A stretch of DNA of 10,691 bases from AA29 sp041481445 (GCA_041481445.1 JBGPBV010000200.1:1-10691), one strand, 5' to 3'. Positions 1 through 7,814 are shown, counted from the first letter of the stretch. A program made the numbers and translations. The notes: generated by a model not told the origin, from the letters alone.

Positions 1-519
1 CCGCTCGTCCACCACTTCGACCACGTGCCCGAGCGCCGCCGCCGTGGCCAGCAGCGTGAACAGGGCGGTCTCCAGCCCACCCTCCGACCAGGCGGCAAAC
101 GGTGACGAGGCGGCCAGGAGCAGCGGGGCCAGGGCGGCCCACGAGGGCGCGCGGGGCGCCTCGAGCGTCCGGGCCCACCAGGTGGAGAAAGAGAACAGCA
201 CGAGCAGGGTGGCCACGGAGGCAGCGATCCCGATCGCCTGGCTCCAGCGGACGGGGTCGCCGCCGAGGGCGAGGACGGCGGCCATGGTCACCGTCCACAG
301 GAAGTTCGTGTACCCCTCCACGCGCTCGCCGGGGTTGTACGTCAGCTCGCCGTGGCGGACGAGGTTCTGGGCGTACCGGAACGAGATGAACGCGTCGTCG
401 CTCACGAAGTCGAACTCTCGCGCGTGGGCGGCGAGCGCGAGGCAGGCGACGGCGAGGACCGTCCCGGCGATGGCACGGGAGAGCAAGTCCCTTCGGGCGT
501 GGCGGCGGGCCTGATTCAT
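1..519 (-). CDS. AftB-like GT-C membrane glycosyltransferase, N-terminal part (runs off left edge)
   Basis: The reverse strand is open from an ATG at 519-517 to base 1, giving 173 codons without a stop, so only the N-terminus is present. A basic start (residues 4-10) leads into a first membrane helix (about 16-31), followed by the loop signature SDDAFISFRYAQNL (40-53) and NPGERVEGYTNFLW (62-75). This pair of motifs is typical of bacterial GT-C proteins related to the mycobacterial arabinofuranosyltransferase AftB, where the loop carboxylates next to the first helix are thought to be catalytic; here D41 and D42 are candidates. More hydrophobic helices follow (about 80-110 and 128-145). Such enzymes use polyprenyl-phosphate sugars on the outer face of the inner membrane. 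The acceptor and sugar cannot be told from sequence. A possible ribosome site, AAGGA, lies rather far upstream (about 13 nt). It is transcribed divergently from the 633-1403 gene. Confidence 0.85.
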   Translation of the reverse strand, partial: MNQARRHARRDLLSRAIAGTVLAVACLALAAHAREFDFVSDDAFISFRYAQNLVRHGELTYNPGERVEGYTNFLWTVTMAAVLALGGDPVRWSQAIGIAASVATLLVLFSFSTWWARTLEAPRAPSWAALAPLLLAASSPFAAWSEGGLETALFTLLATAAALGHVVEVVDER

Positions 520-537
520 CGCGGGGGGCGGCCATCC

Positions 538-565
538 TTGACTGGGGCCGGGAACCGCGTATTAT
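538..565 (+). promoter_or_regulatory. Sigma-70-type promoter for the 633-1403 gene
   Basis: TTGACT (538-543) and TATTAT (560-565) are separated by 16 bp; each matches the consensus hexamer at 5 of 6 positions, which stands out in such GC-rich DNA. Predicted transcription would begin near 572, leaving a leader of about 60 nt before the TTG start at 633. The leader contains a short perfect inverted repeat (TCGAAG-T-CTTCGA, 606-618) just before the ribosome-binding site, which could be an operator or small hairpin. On the other strand the same AT-rich core reads CATAAT, but no convincing -35 goes with it, so the promoter of the leftward gene is not identified. Confidence 0.7.
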
Positions 566-617
566 GCGGTCCGAAGCTCTCCCTCCGTGCGTCCCCGAGA
601 AGGACTCGAAGTCTTCG

Positions 618-625
618 AAGGAGGA
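618..625 (+). promoter_or_regulatory. Ribosome-binding site that fixes a TTG start
   Basis: AAGGAGGA at 618-625 is a near-perfect Shine-Dalgarno sequence, about 8 nt before TTG 633-635. The in-frame ATG at 564 lies inside the -10 hexamer of the promoter and would not be in the mRNA, so TTG 633 is the better start. Confidence 0.75.
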
Positions 626-632
626 TCCGCTC

Positions 633-1403
633 TTGAAGCCCCGGAATGTCCTGTGGGTGACCCTGGGGACGTTTGCCGTCGTGCTCGGCGTGCTCGTGGG
701 GGGGTTCGTCCGCACGGGCCGCGCCCAGACCTCCGAGCCGAGGACGGTGACCTGTCGCGCCGACTTCCCGTTCATGGGCCTCGTCGGGCGCGAGCAGGCT
801 CGGGTCCATACCTCCTGGGTCGACGGCCAGGGCGACCCGGTCGTCGTGAAGACGCAGTTCCTCGACCGCAAAGGCGCGGTGCTGCAGGAGAGCGCGGAGC
901 AAGTGGAGCCCGCGGCCACGGTCTCGGTGAGGTACGACCCTCAGGGTCGCACGGACCAATCGGGGCGGATCCAGTTCCGGGCCGTGGTGTCCCTCGAGCC
1001 CGCGACCGGCGGCCCCGGTTTCCCGGAGGACACCGGTTGCCCGGAGGCAATCACGAGCCTGGAGCGGACGACGCCGTCCGGGGCCGGCATCGCGATCGTG
1101 GCGCCCAGCTTCTCGCTGGCGTGGCTGCAGGCGGTCAGGGTCAGGCCGTCCCCCAGCCCGTCGCCGATCACGCCTCCCGACGCGGGCCCATTGCCCGACG
1201 TGGGCCCGATGCCCGACGTCGGACCGGGCGCGGACTTCCCCGCCGTGGACTTCCACCCGCCGGATTTCAGCGTGCCCGACTTCTTCAACCCGCCGCCGGA
1301 CTTCAGCGTGCCCGACTTCTTCAACCCGCCGGACGCGGCGCCCGTGGACTTCAAGTCCGCCGACGCTTTCAGTCCGATGGACGCCGGGGTGCGTCGACGG
1401 TAG
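633..1403 (+). CDS. Secreted protein with beta-rich domain and Pro/Asp/Phe repeat tail, unknown function
   Basis: The product is 256 residues from TTG 633. An N-terminal signal sequence or anchor (about 6-26) ends in GRAQT, so signal peptidase could cut near A31. Residues 38-165 look like an all-beta domain with two cysteines (C41, C136) that could form a disulfide; the stretches VVVKTQFLDRKGAVLQ (70-85) and ITSLERTTPSGAGIAIV (140-156) resemble a loose group of small bacterial secreted proteins with a 'FLD..G.vL' strand pair. Residues 172-250 are low complexity: PDxGPx units (183-199), then a perfect protein repeat PDFSVPDFFNPP (210-221 and 222-233), then DF/DAF motifs. The tail is acidic and aromatic and ends in VRRR. 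The family is not recognised; a periplasmic or surface role is inferred from the signal sequence only. It is first in a rightward cluster leading to a glycosyltransferase. Confidence 0.75.
   Translation: MKPRNVLWVTLGTFAVVLGVLVGGFVRTGRAQTSEPRTVTCRADFPFMGLVGREQARVHTSWVDGQGDPVVVKTQFLDRKGAVLQESAEQVEPAATVSVRYDPQGRTDQSGRIQFRAVVSLEPATGGPGFPEDTGCPEAITSLERTTPSGAGIAIVAPSFSLAWLQAVRVRPSPSPSPITPPDAGPLPDVGPMPDVGPGADFPAVDFHPPDFSVPDFFNPPPDFSVPDFFNPPDAAPVDFKSADAFSPMDAGVRRR
1260..1331 (+). repeat. Tandem 36-bp in-frame repeat
   Basis: Two adjacent 36-bp copies (1260-1295 and 1296-1331) differ at one base (GAT versus GAC, silent). Each encodes PDFSVPDFFNPP in the secreted protein. The near identity, including synonymous positions, suggests a recent tandem duplication. 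A degenerate set of 18-bp units encoding PDxGPx lies just upstream (about 1179-1229). Confidence 0.9.
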
Positions 1404-1458
1404 TCGGTCCTCGGCCGAGCCGCTGAGAGCGCCCGCCTCGGCGGCCGTCCTCGCTCTC

Positions 1459-2310
1459 GTGGCCGCGTCGGTCGTGTACTCGTACGGGACCTACCTGCGG
1501 CTCTGGCTCACCCGACCCGCGCTCTCCGACTACGAGGGGGCCAGCACGTACGTCCGCGCGCACTGGCAGGAGGGAGACCTCGTCGACGTCAGCCCGTTCT
1601 GGGCCACGCGGGCTCGCGAGTATCTGGGCGACCTCCCCTTCCAGGGCTTCCGGGCCCCGGGGAACGAGGACCTGACGCGGTACCGCCGCGTCTGGCTCCT
1701 CTCCCTCTTCGGAGCCGAGCAGCGGGAGGACCTCCGCCAGGCCATGGACCTCAAGGGCGCGCTGGCCCAGGAGCGGCGCTTCGGCCGCATCGACGTGCGG
1801 CTCTACACGGTCGCGGGCTACGAGCCCGTGCGCTACGACTTCCGTGACGCGCTGGCCCGCGCGCGCGTCTGGGTCGAGCACGAGGACTCCCGCCGCGACT
1901 GCGTGGCCGCGCCCGACGGGCGCTGGCGGTGCTCGGCCCTGGAGTGGAACTACGTCGGGCCCGAGATCCTCGAGATCGCGGACGAGCCGCGCGCGGTCAT
2001 CTGGGCGCATCCCGTGGCGGGGGAGGACCTCGTTCTGGAGTTCGAGGGCGTGCCCCTGGGACGCGCCCTGACCATCGGCGCCGGGTTCAGCCCGATCGCG
2101 GTGGCCTACGGCGGGGCACCGGTCGCCCTCGAGGTGGAGGCGGACGGGCGGACGCTGATGAGACGCTTCTACCCTGCGCGGCCGACCCTCGCCCGGGACC
2201 GGATCGAGACGCCGTCCCTGGCCGGGGGCGTCCACCGCGTGCGGTTCAAGGTCACGACGATGGACGACCGGGTGCGCCACTTCTGCTTCACCGCCGAGGC
2301 GCGCGGGTAG
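1459..2310 (+). CDS. Membrane-anchored protein with C-terminal putative beta domain, unknown function
   Basis: The product is 283 residues from GTG 1459, the first ordinary start in the frame; no Shine-Dalgarno is visible. The frame stays open upstream, and a CTG at 1423 would complete a membrane helix (ASAAVLALVAASVVYSYGTYL), so the true start may be earlier. After the helix comes a soluble region: YVRAHWQEGDLVDVSPFW (31-48) and RRVWLLSLFG (76-85) resemble the soluble C-terminal part of ArnT/PMT_2-like glycosyltransferases, then a beta-rich region (about 128-283) that aligns by eye with the end of the 903-residue protein encoded at 3994-6705. No transferase membrane domain is present here, so this is either a stand-alone accessory protein or the remnant of a larger GT-C enzyme. 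Its stop overlaps the GTG of the next gene (TAGTG), which indicates translational coupling. Confidence 0.7.
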   Translation: MAASVVYSYGTYLRLWLTRPALSDYEGASTYVRAHWQEGDLVDVSPFWATRAREYLGDLPFQGFRAPGNEDLTRYRRVWLLSLFGAEQREDLRQAMDLKGALAQERRFGRIDVRLYTVAGYEPVRYDFRDALARARVWVEHEDSRRDCVAAPDGRWRCSALEWNYVGPEILEIADEPRAVIWAHPVAGEDLVLEFEGVPLGRALTIGAGFSPIAVAYGGAPVALEVEADGRTLMRRFYPARPTLARDRIETPSLAGGVHRVRFKVTTMDDRVRHFCFTAEARG

Positions 2311-3986
2311 TGAGGCCTCCGCCTCGGCCCTCGACCCGGCTCGATCACGTGGTGGCGATCGCGATCGGCGTCGCCGCCGTGGCCGTGCTCCTCGCCACCG
2401 TGGACGGCGTCGGGTTCACGCGCGACGAGGGCTACTACTTCCGCGCGGGCGACCTGTATCGAGGCTGGCTGGCGCGCGCCGTGGACGGCCTCGTGCACGG
2501 GCACCCCGGCCCCGCGTTCCGTGACGACGCCATCGTGGCCGCCTGGGGCTACAACACCGAGCACCCCGTGCTCATGAAGACGCTGTTCGGTCTCTCCTGG
2601 GCCTTCTTCCACGACACCCTGGGCTGGGTCGGCCATTCGACCGCCTACCGGCTGCCCGCCATCGTCATGGCCGGGGCGATGGTGGGCCTCGTCTACCTCT
2701 TCGGGACCGAGGCCGGCTCGCGGCGCGCGGGTCTCCTCGCCGCCGCCCTCCTGGCCACGATGCCGCGCCTGTTCCACGACGCCCATCTGGCCTGCTTCGA
2801 CGTGCCGATGGCCGCCATGCAGCTCCTCGTCGTGTACGCGTACTGGCGGGGGCTGCGCAGCGCGGCCTGGGCCGTCGCCTGCGGAGTCCTTTTCGGCCTG
2901 GCCCTGGCCACCAAGCTCAACGCCTTCTTCATCCCCGTGTTCCTCGTCACCCACGCCGCCGTGCGCGCCTTCCGCGGCGGCGCCGCCGCCCGCCGCCCCG
3001 GCGAGCCCTCCGCCGCGCTGGCCCTCGTGTCGATGGCGGTGCTGGGCCCGCTCGTCTTCTTCGCCCACTGGCCCTACCTGTGGCACGACCCGCTCGCGCG
3101 CGCGGCCGACTACCTGCGGTTCCACCGCTTCCATGAGCACTACCCGGTCGAGTACTTCGGGCCGGTCCTGGTCCAGCCGCCGTTCCCCTGGAGCTTCGTG
3201 TTCGTGATGACGGCGGTGACGGTGCCGCTGCCCACGCTGACCCTGATGGTGGTGGCGGTCGTCCGCGGGCTGATCCACGAGATCGCCCTCGTGGGAGGGT
3301 GGATGCTGCCGCAGGACGCCGGCGCGGACGATCCGCGGCTGACCCGGCTCCTGCTCCTCCTGGCCGGCCTGGGTCCGATGCTGGTGATGACGCTGCCCGG
3401 CGTGCCGATCTTCGGCGGCGTCAAGCACTGGTTCGTCAGCCTGCCGTTCCTGGCCCTCCTCGCCGCCGCCGAGCTGGACCGGCTGCTCGAGCGGGCCTCT
3501 TCCCTCGCGCCCTCCACCTGGAACGCCCGCCTGCGCGAGGCGGCGGCCGCGCTGGTGGTCGTCCTGCCGGGCGTGCTGGGCATCCGGCTCGTCCACCCCT
3601 ACGGCATCGGCTTCTACAACGAGCTGATCGGCAGCGTGCGCGGTGCCGCCGAGCAGGGGATGCTCCGCAACTTCTGGGGCTACACCAGCCGCGGCCTCCT
3701 CGACACCCTCGACCGCGAGGCCGCCCCGGGGGCGCGCGTCTTCTTCCACGACACCAACCTCGACTCCTTCCAGATGGACGTTCGGGAGGGCCTGCTGCGC
3801 CCCGACCTGCGCTATGCGAGCCGGGTCGACGAGGCGGAGTGGGCGGCGTGCGACCAGCAGCGGGCGTACCGCGGGGAGGAGTACCGGGTCTGGAACGACT
3901 GGAAGGCCACCCGCCCGCGCGCGGGGGTCTACGTCGACGAGGTCCCGATGAACGTCCTGTACTCCCGACCCGGCACCGCGCGGTGA
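2310..3986 (+). CDS. GT39/PMT_2-type membrane glycosyltransferase
   Basis: The product is 558 residues from GTG 2310, which shares one base with the preceding TAG stop; GAGG at 2295-2298 may serve as a weak ribosome site. It is a multi-pass membrane protein (roughly ten hydrophobic segments). The first helix (about 14-31) is followed by TRDEGYY (37-43); the D39-E40 pair matches the acidic motif in the first loop of GT39/ArnT enzymes. EHPVLMK (84-90) and PRLFHDAHLACFDVPM (152-167) are further marks of PMT_2-type enzymes. The C-terminal third carries GIGFYNELIGSVRGA and a short soluble tail, a common ending in this group. These enzymes move a sugar from a polyprenyl-phosphate carrier to a lipid, glycan or protein at the outer face of the inner membrane; the sugar and acceptor are unknown here. 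It converges with the next gene, with a 7-bp gap and no room for a separate terminator. Confidence 0.85.
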   Translation: MRPPPRPSTRLDHVVAIAIGVAAVAVLLATVDGVGFTRDEGYYFRAGDLYRGWLARAVDGLVHGHPGPAFRDDAIVAAWGYNTEHPVLMKTLFGLSWAFFHDTLGWVGHSTAYRLPAIVMAGAMVGLVYLFGTEAGSRRAGLLAAALLATMPRLFHDAHLACFDVPMAAMQLLVVYAYWRGLRSAAWAVACGVLFGLALATKLNAFFIPVFLVTHAAVRAFRGGAAARRPGEPSAALALVSMAVLGPLVFFAHWPYLWHDPLARAADYLRFHRFHEHYPVEYFGPVLVQPPFPWSFVFVMTAVTVPLPTLTLMVVAVVRGLIHEIALVGGWMLPQDAGADDPRLTRLLLLLAGLGPMLVMTLPGVPIFGGVKHWFVSLPFLALLAAAELDRLLERASSLAPSTWNARLREAAAALVVVLPGVLGIRLVHPYGIGFYNELIGSVRGAAEQGMLRNFWGYTSRGLLDTLDREAAPGARVFFHDTNLDSFQMDVREGLLRPDLRYASRVDEAEWAACDQQRAYRGEEYRVWNDWKATRPRAGVYVDEVPMNVLYSRPGTAR

Positions 3987-3993
3987 GCGGGCC

Positions 3994-6705
3994 TCAGCGC
4001 GTCCAGAGGTCGAACACGAAGTGCGCCCAGTCGTCGCGCGCGGCCTCGACCTCGACGCGCAGGCGGCCGGTGGTGGCGTGGGCCTCCCCGAGCGCGGCCG
4101 CGAACGTCGTGCCGCCCGGGGCCCTCGGCACCTCGCGCGCCAGCAGTAGCCGGCGGTCCAGGGAGACCCGGAAGCGGACGGGCTCGGAGATCCGGGCCGC
4201 CTTCGCCGTCTCGACCGAGTAGTCGGTCAGGCCGTAGTAGCCTTCGATCACGTCACCGAGGCCGGCCACGTCGGCTTCGATGACGAGGACGGTCCCCTCC
4301 TTCGGATGCGCCCACAGGCCCGGCCGCACCTCCCCGGCCAGGCGCTGGCGCGTGAGGCCCACCGCGTCCCAGGGCAGGTCGCCGATCTGCCAGCGCGCAT
4401 CGAGGCCGCCCTCGCCGGCGGCTTGCGGGGCCTCGTGCATTTCCGCGGCCGAGCGGGGGACCGTCTCGAACCGGCCGGTCACCCGGCCGAAGCCGGAGGC
4501 TCCGATGCGAAAGACTCGTAACCGATCGAGGTTGTCCTTCAGCGTCCGCGCGGGCGTGAGCGTCACCGGGCCCGCCGCCGGCGCTGGTGCCGGCGCCCGC
4601 GGTGCTCCCGAGCGTCCGGACCGGCCGAAGCGGAGCCACACGTCCGCGTGGTCCGCTCCCACCGTGCTGAGCGCGAGCGTGAGGTCCGCGGTGGGACCCG
4701 CCGCGCGTGCGTCCACGATGGCCTCGCTCCAGCGTCCGAGCGGGCAGGTGGCCGGCGCGGCCTCCTCGTCGTCGAGGTAGACCTGCGCGGACACCACGCC
4801 GATCTTGCGCTGTCCGGCCGCGGGCGGGGCGGCGCCGCAGGTCAGCCGCAGGCCATCGCGCAGGTCGAGATGCGGGAAGACGAGCAGCAGGAGGGAGTCG
4901 CCGGTCGGCCGCGCGTACACCGCGTCCTCCTCCCCGTGGCCGAAGGTGGCCTTCCCCTCCTCCACGGTGTCGGCGCCGGTGGCGCCCAGGCGCCAGCCGC
5001 CGTTCTCTCCGTGCTGGCTCGCGAAGAAGGTGGACTCGTGCGCCAGACCGTCGGCATCGACACGGGCCACCAGCGAATCCGACCACATCCCCACCGACGG
5101 CCGTGGCCGCGCCGGATCGTGCGCGCGGTCGCGCGCCCAGGCCACGACGTCGCGGGAGGGCAGCCGGGCCGGCAGCGGCGTGACCGTGGCGAAGACGGGG
5201 AGCCCGCCGCTCGTGAAGACCTGCGCGGTGGCGGCGGTGACGGACAGGTCGAAGCGGCGGTATCCCCGCGACTCGAGGTAGCGCCTCCGCCACTCGTGCT
5301 CGGCGTCGGGAGGGCTCCAGGGCGTGCTGAGGAGCGCGAAGTCGCGGGTCGCGTCCACCTGGGCCATGAACTCGAGCCGCGTGTCGCGGGTGAGGTCATG
5401 GACGTCCAGCCCGCCCCTGGGATCGAGCCATGAGGCCACGAGGCTCGGCGTGCCGGTGAGGGGGCCGGGCGCCATGGATACGACCAGGTGCGGCCGCCGG
5501 AGCTGGGCGAGGCCGCTCATCAGCTTGGTCCATTCGACGTACCGCTCCGGCAGCTTGTGCGCGAGCATCCAGGCGGAGGCGGCCCCGACCGTCACCAGGA
5601 CTGCCACCGCCCCGCGCCGCACCGCGATGGGAACGGGCACGCCTTCGGGATCGCCGCCGATCCCGCCGTTCACGATCGCGAGCCAGACGAGCGGAAGCAG
5701 ATAGAGGAGGTGCCGGTCGCGGAAGTCCATGTGGCCGGCGGCGAGCCCGATCGACACCAGGGGGAACACGACCGTCGTCACCAGCATCCGTCGCAGGCGG
5801 GTACTGCCGCGGGCCAGGCCCATCACGAACAGCAGGTAGGCGCCAGCCAGGTACACCGAGCGGAGGATCGGGGCGCCGGCGCGCAGCGGCCCCCAGTCCG
5901 CGCCCATGAGCCAGAACCAGCTCACGGCGTCGAGGAACGGGAGCCCTCCGCCGGGCAGGGCCTGCCCGGCGACGACGGCGGGGGGGGCCTGCAGGAGCGC
6001 CAGCATGCGCATCACCTGCGGTTGGACGAGGAGGCCGATGGCCAGCGCGGCCGCGACCGGCGGCCCGAGGAGGCGGCGCCGCTCGGCCTCACGCTCCTCC
6101 CGCGTGCCCGGAAGGGCGGTGCGCATCTCGGCCAGGGCCTCCACGAAGAGCCAGAGCACGGCGGTGCCGGTGGAAACGAAGCCGATGAAGTGGTTGTAGA
6201 TGGCGAGCACGCCCGCGGCCACGAAAGAGGCGAGGTCGAGCGGGCGCCGCCGGTCGAGGTACTGGACCGCGCAGTAGAGGCCGGCAACCCACAGCAGGAG
6301 GTGGAGCGAGTACATCCGGCCGCTGCGCGCGACCCAGAGGCTGGCCGGAGAGAGCGCGGCCAGGACGATCGCGCCCAGCGCCACTCGCGGCGGGCAGAGT
6401 CGCCGTCCGAGCGCGTAGAAGACGAGCAGGGAGGCGGTGAGCAGCGTGAGGTTGAGCGCCTTGATGGTGGCCGTGCTCTCACCGAGGAGCCGCCAGAAAT
6501 GGAGGACCACGAACCAGAGGGGGGACTGGTCCGTCCAGGGCAGGGCCGAAACGATGGTCGAGAGGGGCTGACGGACGAAGATCAGCTCGTTCGACGCGGC
6601 CTCGTCGAGATCGACGATGCCGAGGCGGTGCCGCCACGCGCCCCAGGCGGCGGCGATCACGAGGACGCAGACCAGCCACCCGCGAGGAGGGAATCGCTGG
6701 CGCAT
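3994..6705 (-). CDS. GT-C (GT39-like) membrane glycosyltransferase fused to a long C-terminal soluble region
   Basis: The product is 903 residues from ATG 6705. The start is awkward: GGAGG directly abuts the ATG (no spacer), and a CTG at 6720-6718 overlaps the upstream stop, so translation may rely on reinitiation after the YbdK-like gene 11 bp away. Residues 10-381 are membranous, with LDEAAS (33-38), DQSPLWFVVLHFW (59-71), ARSGRMYSLH (126-135) and FRDRHLLYLLPL (328-339), the usual GT39-like layout with a D34-E35 catalytic-type pair. Residues 382-903 are soluble and presumably outside the membrane. This tail is longer than in ordinary family members. It contains an ALLSTPW/QVFTSGG segment, an Ala/Pro linker (around 700) and a final beta-rich domain (about 722-903) that also ends the 1459-2310 product. 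Likely role: polyprenyl-phosphate-sugar-dependent transfer to an envelope acceptor; the tail may bind the acceptor. Confidence 0.82.
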   Translation of the reverse strand: MRQRFPPRGWLVCVLVIAAAWGAWRHRLGIVDLDEAASNELIFVRQPLSTIVSALPWTDQSPLWFVVLHFWRLLGESTATIKALNLTLLTASLLVFYALGRRLCPPRVALGAIVLAALSPASLWVARSGRMYSLHLLLWVAGLYCAVQYLDRRRPLDLASFVAAGVLAIYNHFIGFVSTGTAVLWLFVEALAEMRTALPGTREEREAERRRLLGPPVAAALAIGLLVQPQVMRMLALLQAPPAVVAGQALPGGGLPFLDAVSWFWLMGADWGPLRAGAPILRSVYLAGAYLLFVMGLARGSTRLRRMLVTTVVFPLVSIGLAAGHMDFRDRHLLYLLPLVWLAIVNGGIGGDPEGVPVPIAVRRGAVAVLVTVGAASAWMLAHKLPERYVEWTKLMSGLAQLRRPHLVVSMAPGPLTGTPSLVASWLDPRGGLDVHDLTRDTRLEFMAQVDATRDFALLSTPWSPPDAEHEWRRRYLESRGYRRFDLSVTAATAQVFTSGGLPVFATVTPLPARLPSRDVVAWARDRAHDPARPRPSVGMWSDSLVARVDADGLAHESTFFASQHGENGGWRLGATGADTVEEGKATFGHGEEDAVYARPTGDSLLLLVFPHLDLRDGLRLTCGAAPPAAGQRKIGVVSAQVYLDDEEAAPATCPLGRWSEAIVDARAAGPTADLTLALSTVGADHADVWLRFGRSGRSGAPRAPAPAPAAGPVTLTPARTLKDNLDRLRVFRIGASGFGRVTGRFETVPRSAAEMHEAPQAAGEGGLDARWQIGDLPWDAVGLTRQRLAGEVRPGLWAHPKEGTVLVIEADVAGLGDVIEGYYGLTDYSVETAKAARISEPVRFRVSLDRRLLLAREVPRAPGGTTFAAALGEAHATTGRLRVEVEAARDDWAHFVFDLWTR

Positions 6706-6716
6706 CCTCCGTCCGG

Positions 6717-7814
6717 TCAGAGACCGCGGCGGGTCTCGTCCACCAGGAAGTCGACCACGGCGCGGAGGTCCTGGGTGGCGTCCCACACCGCGACCTGGCG
6801 GTCGGCGCCGGTGTCTCCGGTGGCGGCCCAGCCGCGCAGGAAGGTCAGCTCGTCGCGCGTCCCCAGGTCGTCGACCACGTCGTCCACGAAGTCCAGGACC
6901 TCCGCGATCAGCTCGCGCGTCGGCCGCTCCGCGGACAGGTCGAACGCGATCATGTTGCCGTCCAGGCCGCGCTTGAGGGCGCGGAACTTGTTCTCCATGA
7001 TCACCGCCCGCTCGTAGACCCGCATGTAGAGGTTGTCCTCGTGGAGGCGGAGGAGCTTGCAGACGAGGGCCTGCACGAGGGCGGCGATGGCGATGGTCTC
7101 CTCCGTCCGGCTCGGGATGTCGCAGATGCGGAACTCGAGGGTCTTGAAGTGCGCGTGGGGGCGCACGTCCCACCAGATCTTCTTGGCGTCGTCGATGCAC
7201 CTCGTGCGCACCAGGAGGTCCACGAACTTCTGGTACTCGTGCCAGGAGCGGTAGTAGTCGGGGATCTGCGTGCGCGGGAAGCGCTTGAAGATGGTCGAGC
7301 GCACGGACTTCACCCCCGTGCGGCGGCCGCACCAGAAGGGGGAGTTCACGGAGAGGGCGAGCAGGTGGGGGAGGAAGCCGCGCACCGAGTTCATGACCAG
7401 GATCTGCTTCTCCCGGTCCTCGATCCCGACGTGCACGTGGAGGCCGAAGATCAGGTTGGCGCGGGCGAGGTCCTCCATCTCGTTCACGATCTCGACGTAA
7501 CGCTCGCGCTCGGTGATCTCCTGGTCCTTCCAGTGGCTGAAGGGATGGGTGCCCGCGGCCACGATTGCCACCCCGCCCTTCTCCGCCATGTCCACCAGGG
7601 ACCGCCGCAGGTGGCGCACCGCCGTCCGCGCCTCCCGGATGTCCGCGCACACCGGCGTGCCCACCTCGACCACGCTGCGGTGCAGCTCCGGCTTGATCTG
7701 GTCCCCGAGGTACGCCCCCGCCACCATCATCTCCTCGATGTGGCTCTTGAGCTCGCGGGTATGGGGATCGACGAGCTGGAATTCTTCTTCGATGCCGATG
7801 GTGAGGGGCTCCAA
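6717..7814 (-). CDS. ybdK: Carboxylate-amine ligase, YbdK/GCS2 family
   Basis: The product is 365 residues from TTG 7814, the first start after an in-frame TGA, and the usual length for the family. The N-terminus LTIGIEEEFQLVD (4-16) is the family hallmark, with metal- and ATP-binding glutamates E9-E11. Further family motifs are GTHPFSHWKDQ (88-98), FGLHVHVGI (123-131), the IWWDVRPHAHFKTLEFRICD stretch in the middle, and a C-terminal helical part. YbdK-type proteins are relatives of plant/cyanobacterial glutamate-cysteine ligase; E. coli YbdK has weak ligase activity of this sort, but the natural substrates of most members are unknown, so a role in glutathione synthesis should not be assumed. 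Only a weak GAG ribosome site lies 8 nt before the TTG, at the edge of an inverted repeat. It sits between an ATP-grasp ligase-like gene and a GT-C gene on the same strand. Confidence 0.9.
   Translation of the reverse strand: MEPLTIGIEEEFQLVDPHTRELKSHIEEMMVAGAYLGDQIKPELHRSVVEVGTPVCADIREARTAVRHLRRSLVDMAEKGGVAIVAAGTHPFSHWKDQEITERERYVEIVNEMEDLARANLIFGLHVHVGIEDREKQILVMNSVRGFLPHLLALSVNSPFWCGRRTGVKSVRSTIFKRFPRTQIPDYYRSWHEYQKFVDLLVRTRCIDDAKKIWWDVRPHAHFKTLEFRICDIPSRTEETIAIAALVQALVCKLLRLHEDNLYMRVYERAVIMENKFRALKRGLDGNMIAFDLSAERPTRELIAEVLDFVDDVVDDLGTRDELTFLRGWAATGDTGADRQVAVWDATQDLRAVVDFLVDETRRGL

Noticed and set aside
516..1256. Leftward ORF of 246 codons, and the leftward ORF 1369-2280
   Set aside because: Both lie opposite genes with signal or helix features and sensible domains; their own translations are Arg/Gly/His-rich without motifs.
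941..1354. Leftward ORF with Lys/Ser/Gly repeats (KKSGTLKSGG)
   Set aside because: It is only the complement of the 36-bp tandem repeat in the secreted protein gene.
2169..3749. Leftward ORF of 526 codons
   Set aside because: It is antisense to the GT39 gene, with low-complexity Gly/Glu/His/Arg composition and no motif.
3987..3993. Possible bidirectional terminator between the convergent genes
   Set aside because: Only 7 bp separate the stop codons and no hairpin with a T tract is visible.
5488..7017. Rightward ORF of 509 codons
   Set aside because: It is antisense to the GT-C fusion and YbdK-like genes; composition is that of a shadow frame.
3994..7650. Extension of the GT-C fusion protein to 1218 codons
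   Set aside because: The extra N-terminal part is the out-of-frame reading of the YbdK-like gene; the natural protein starts with the membrane helix after ATG 6705.
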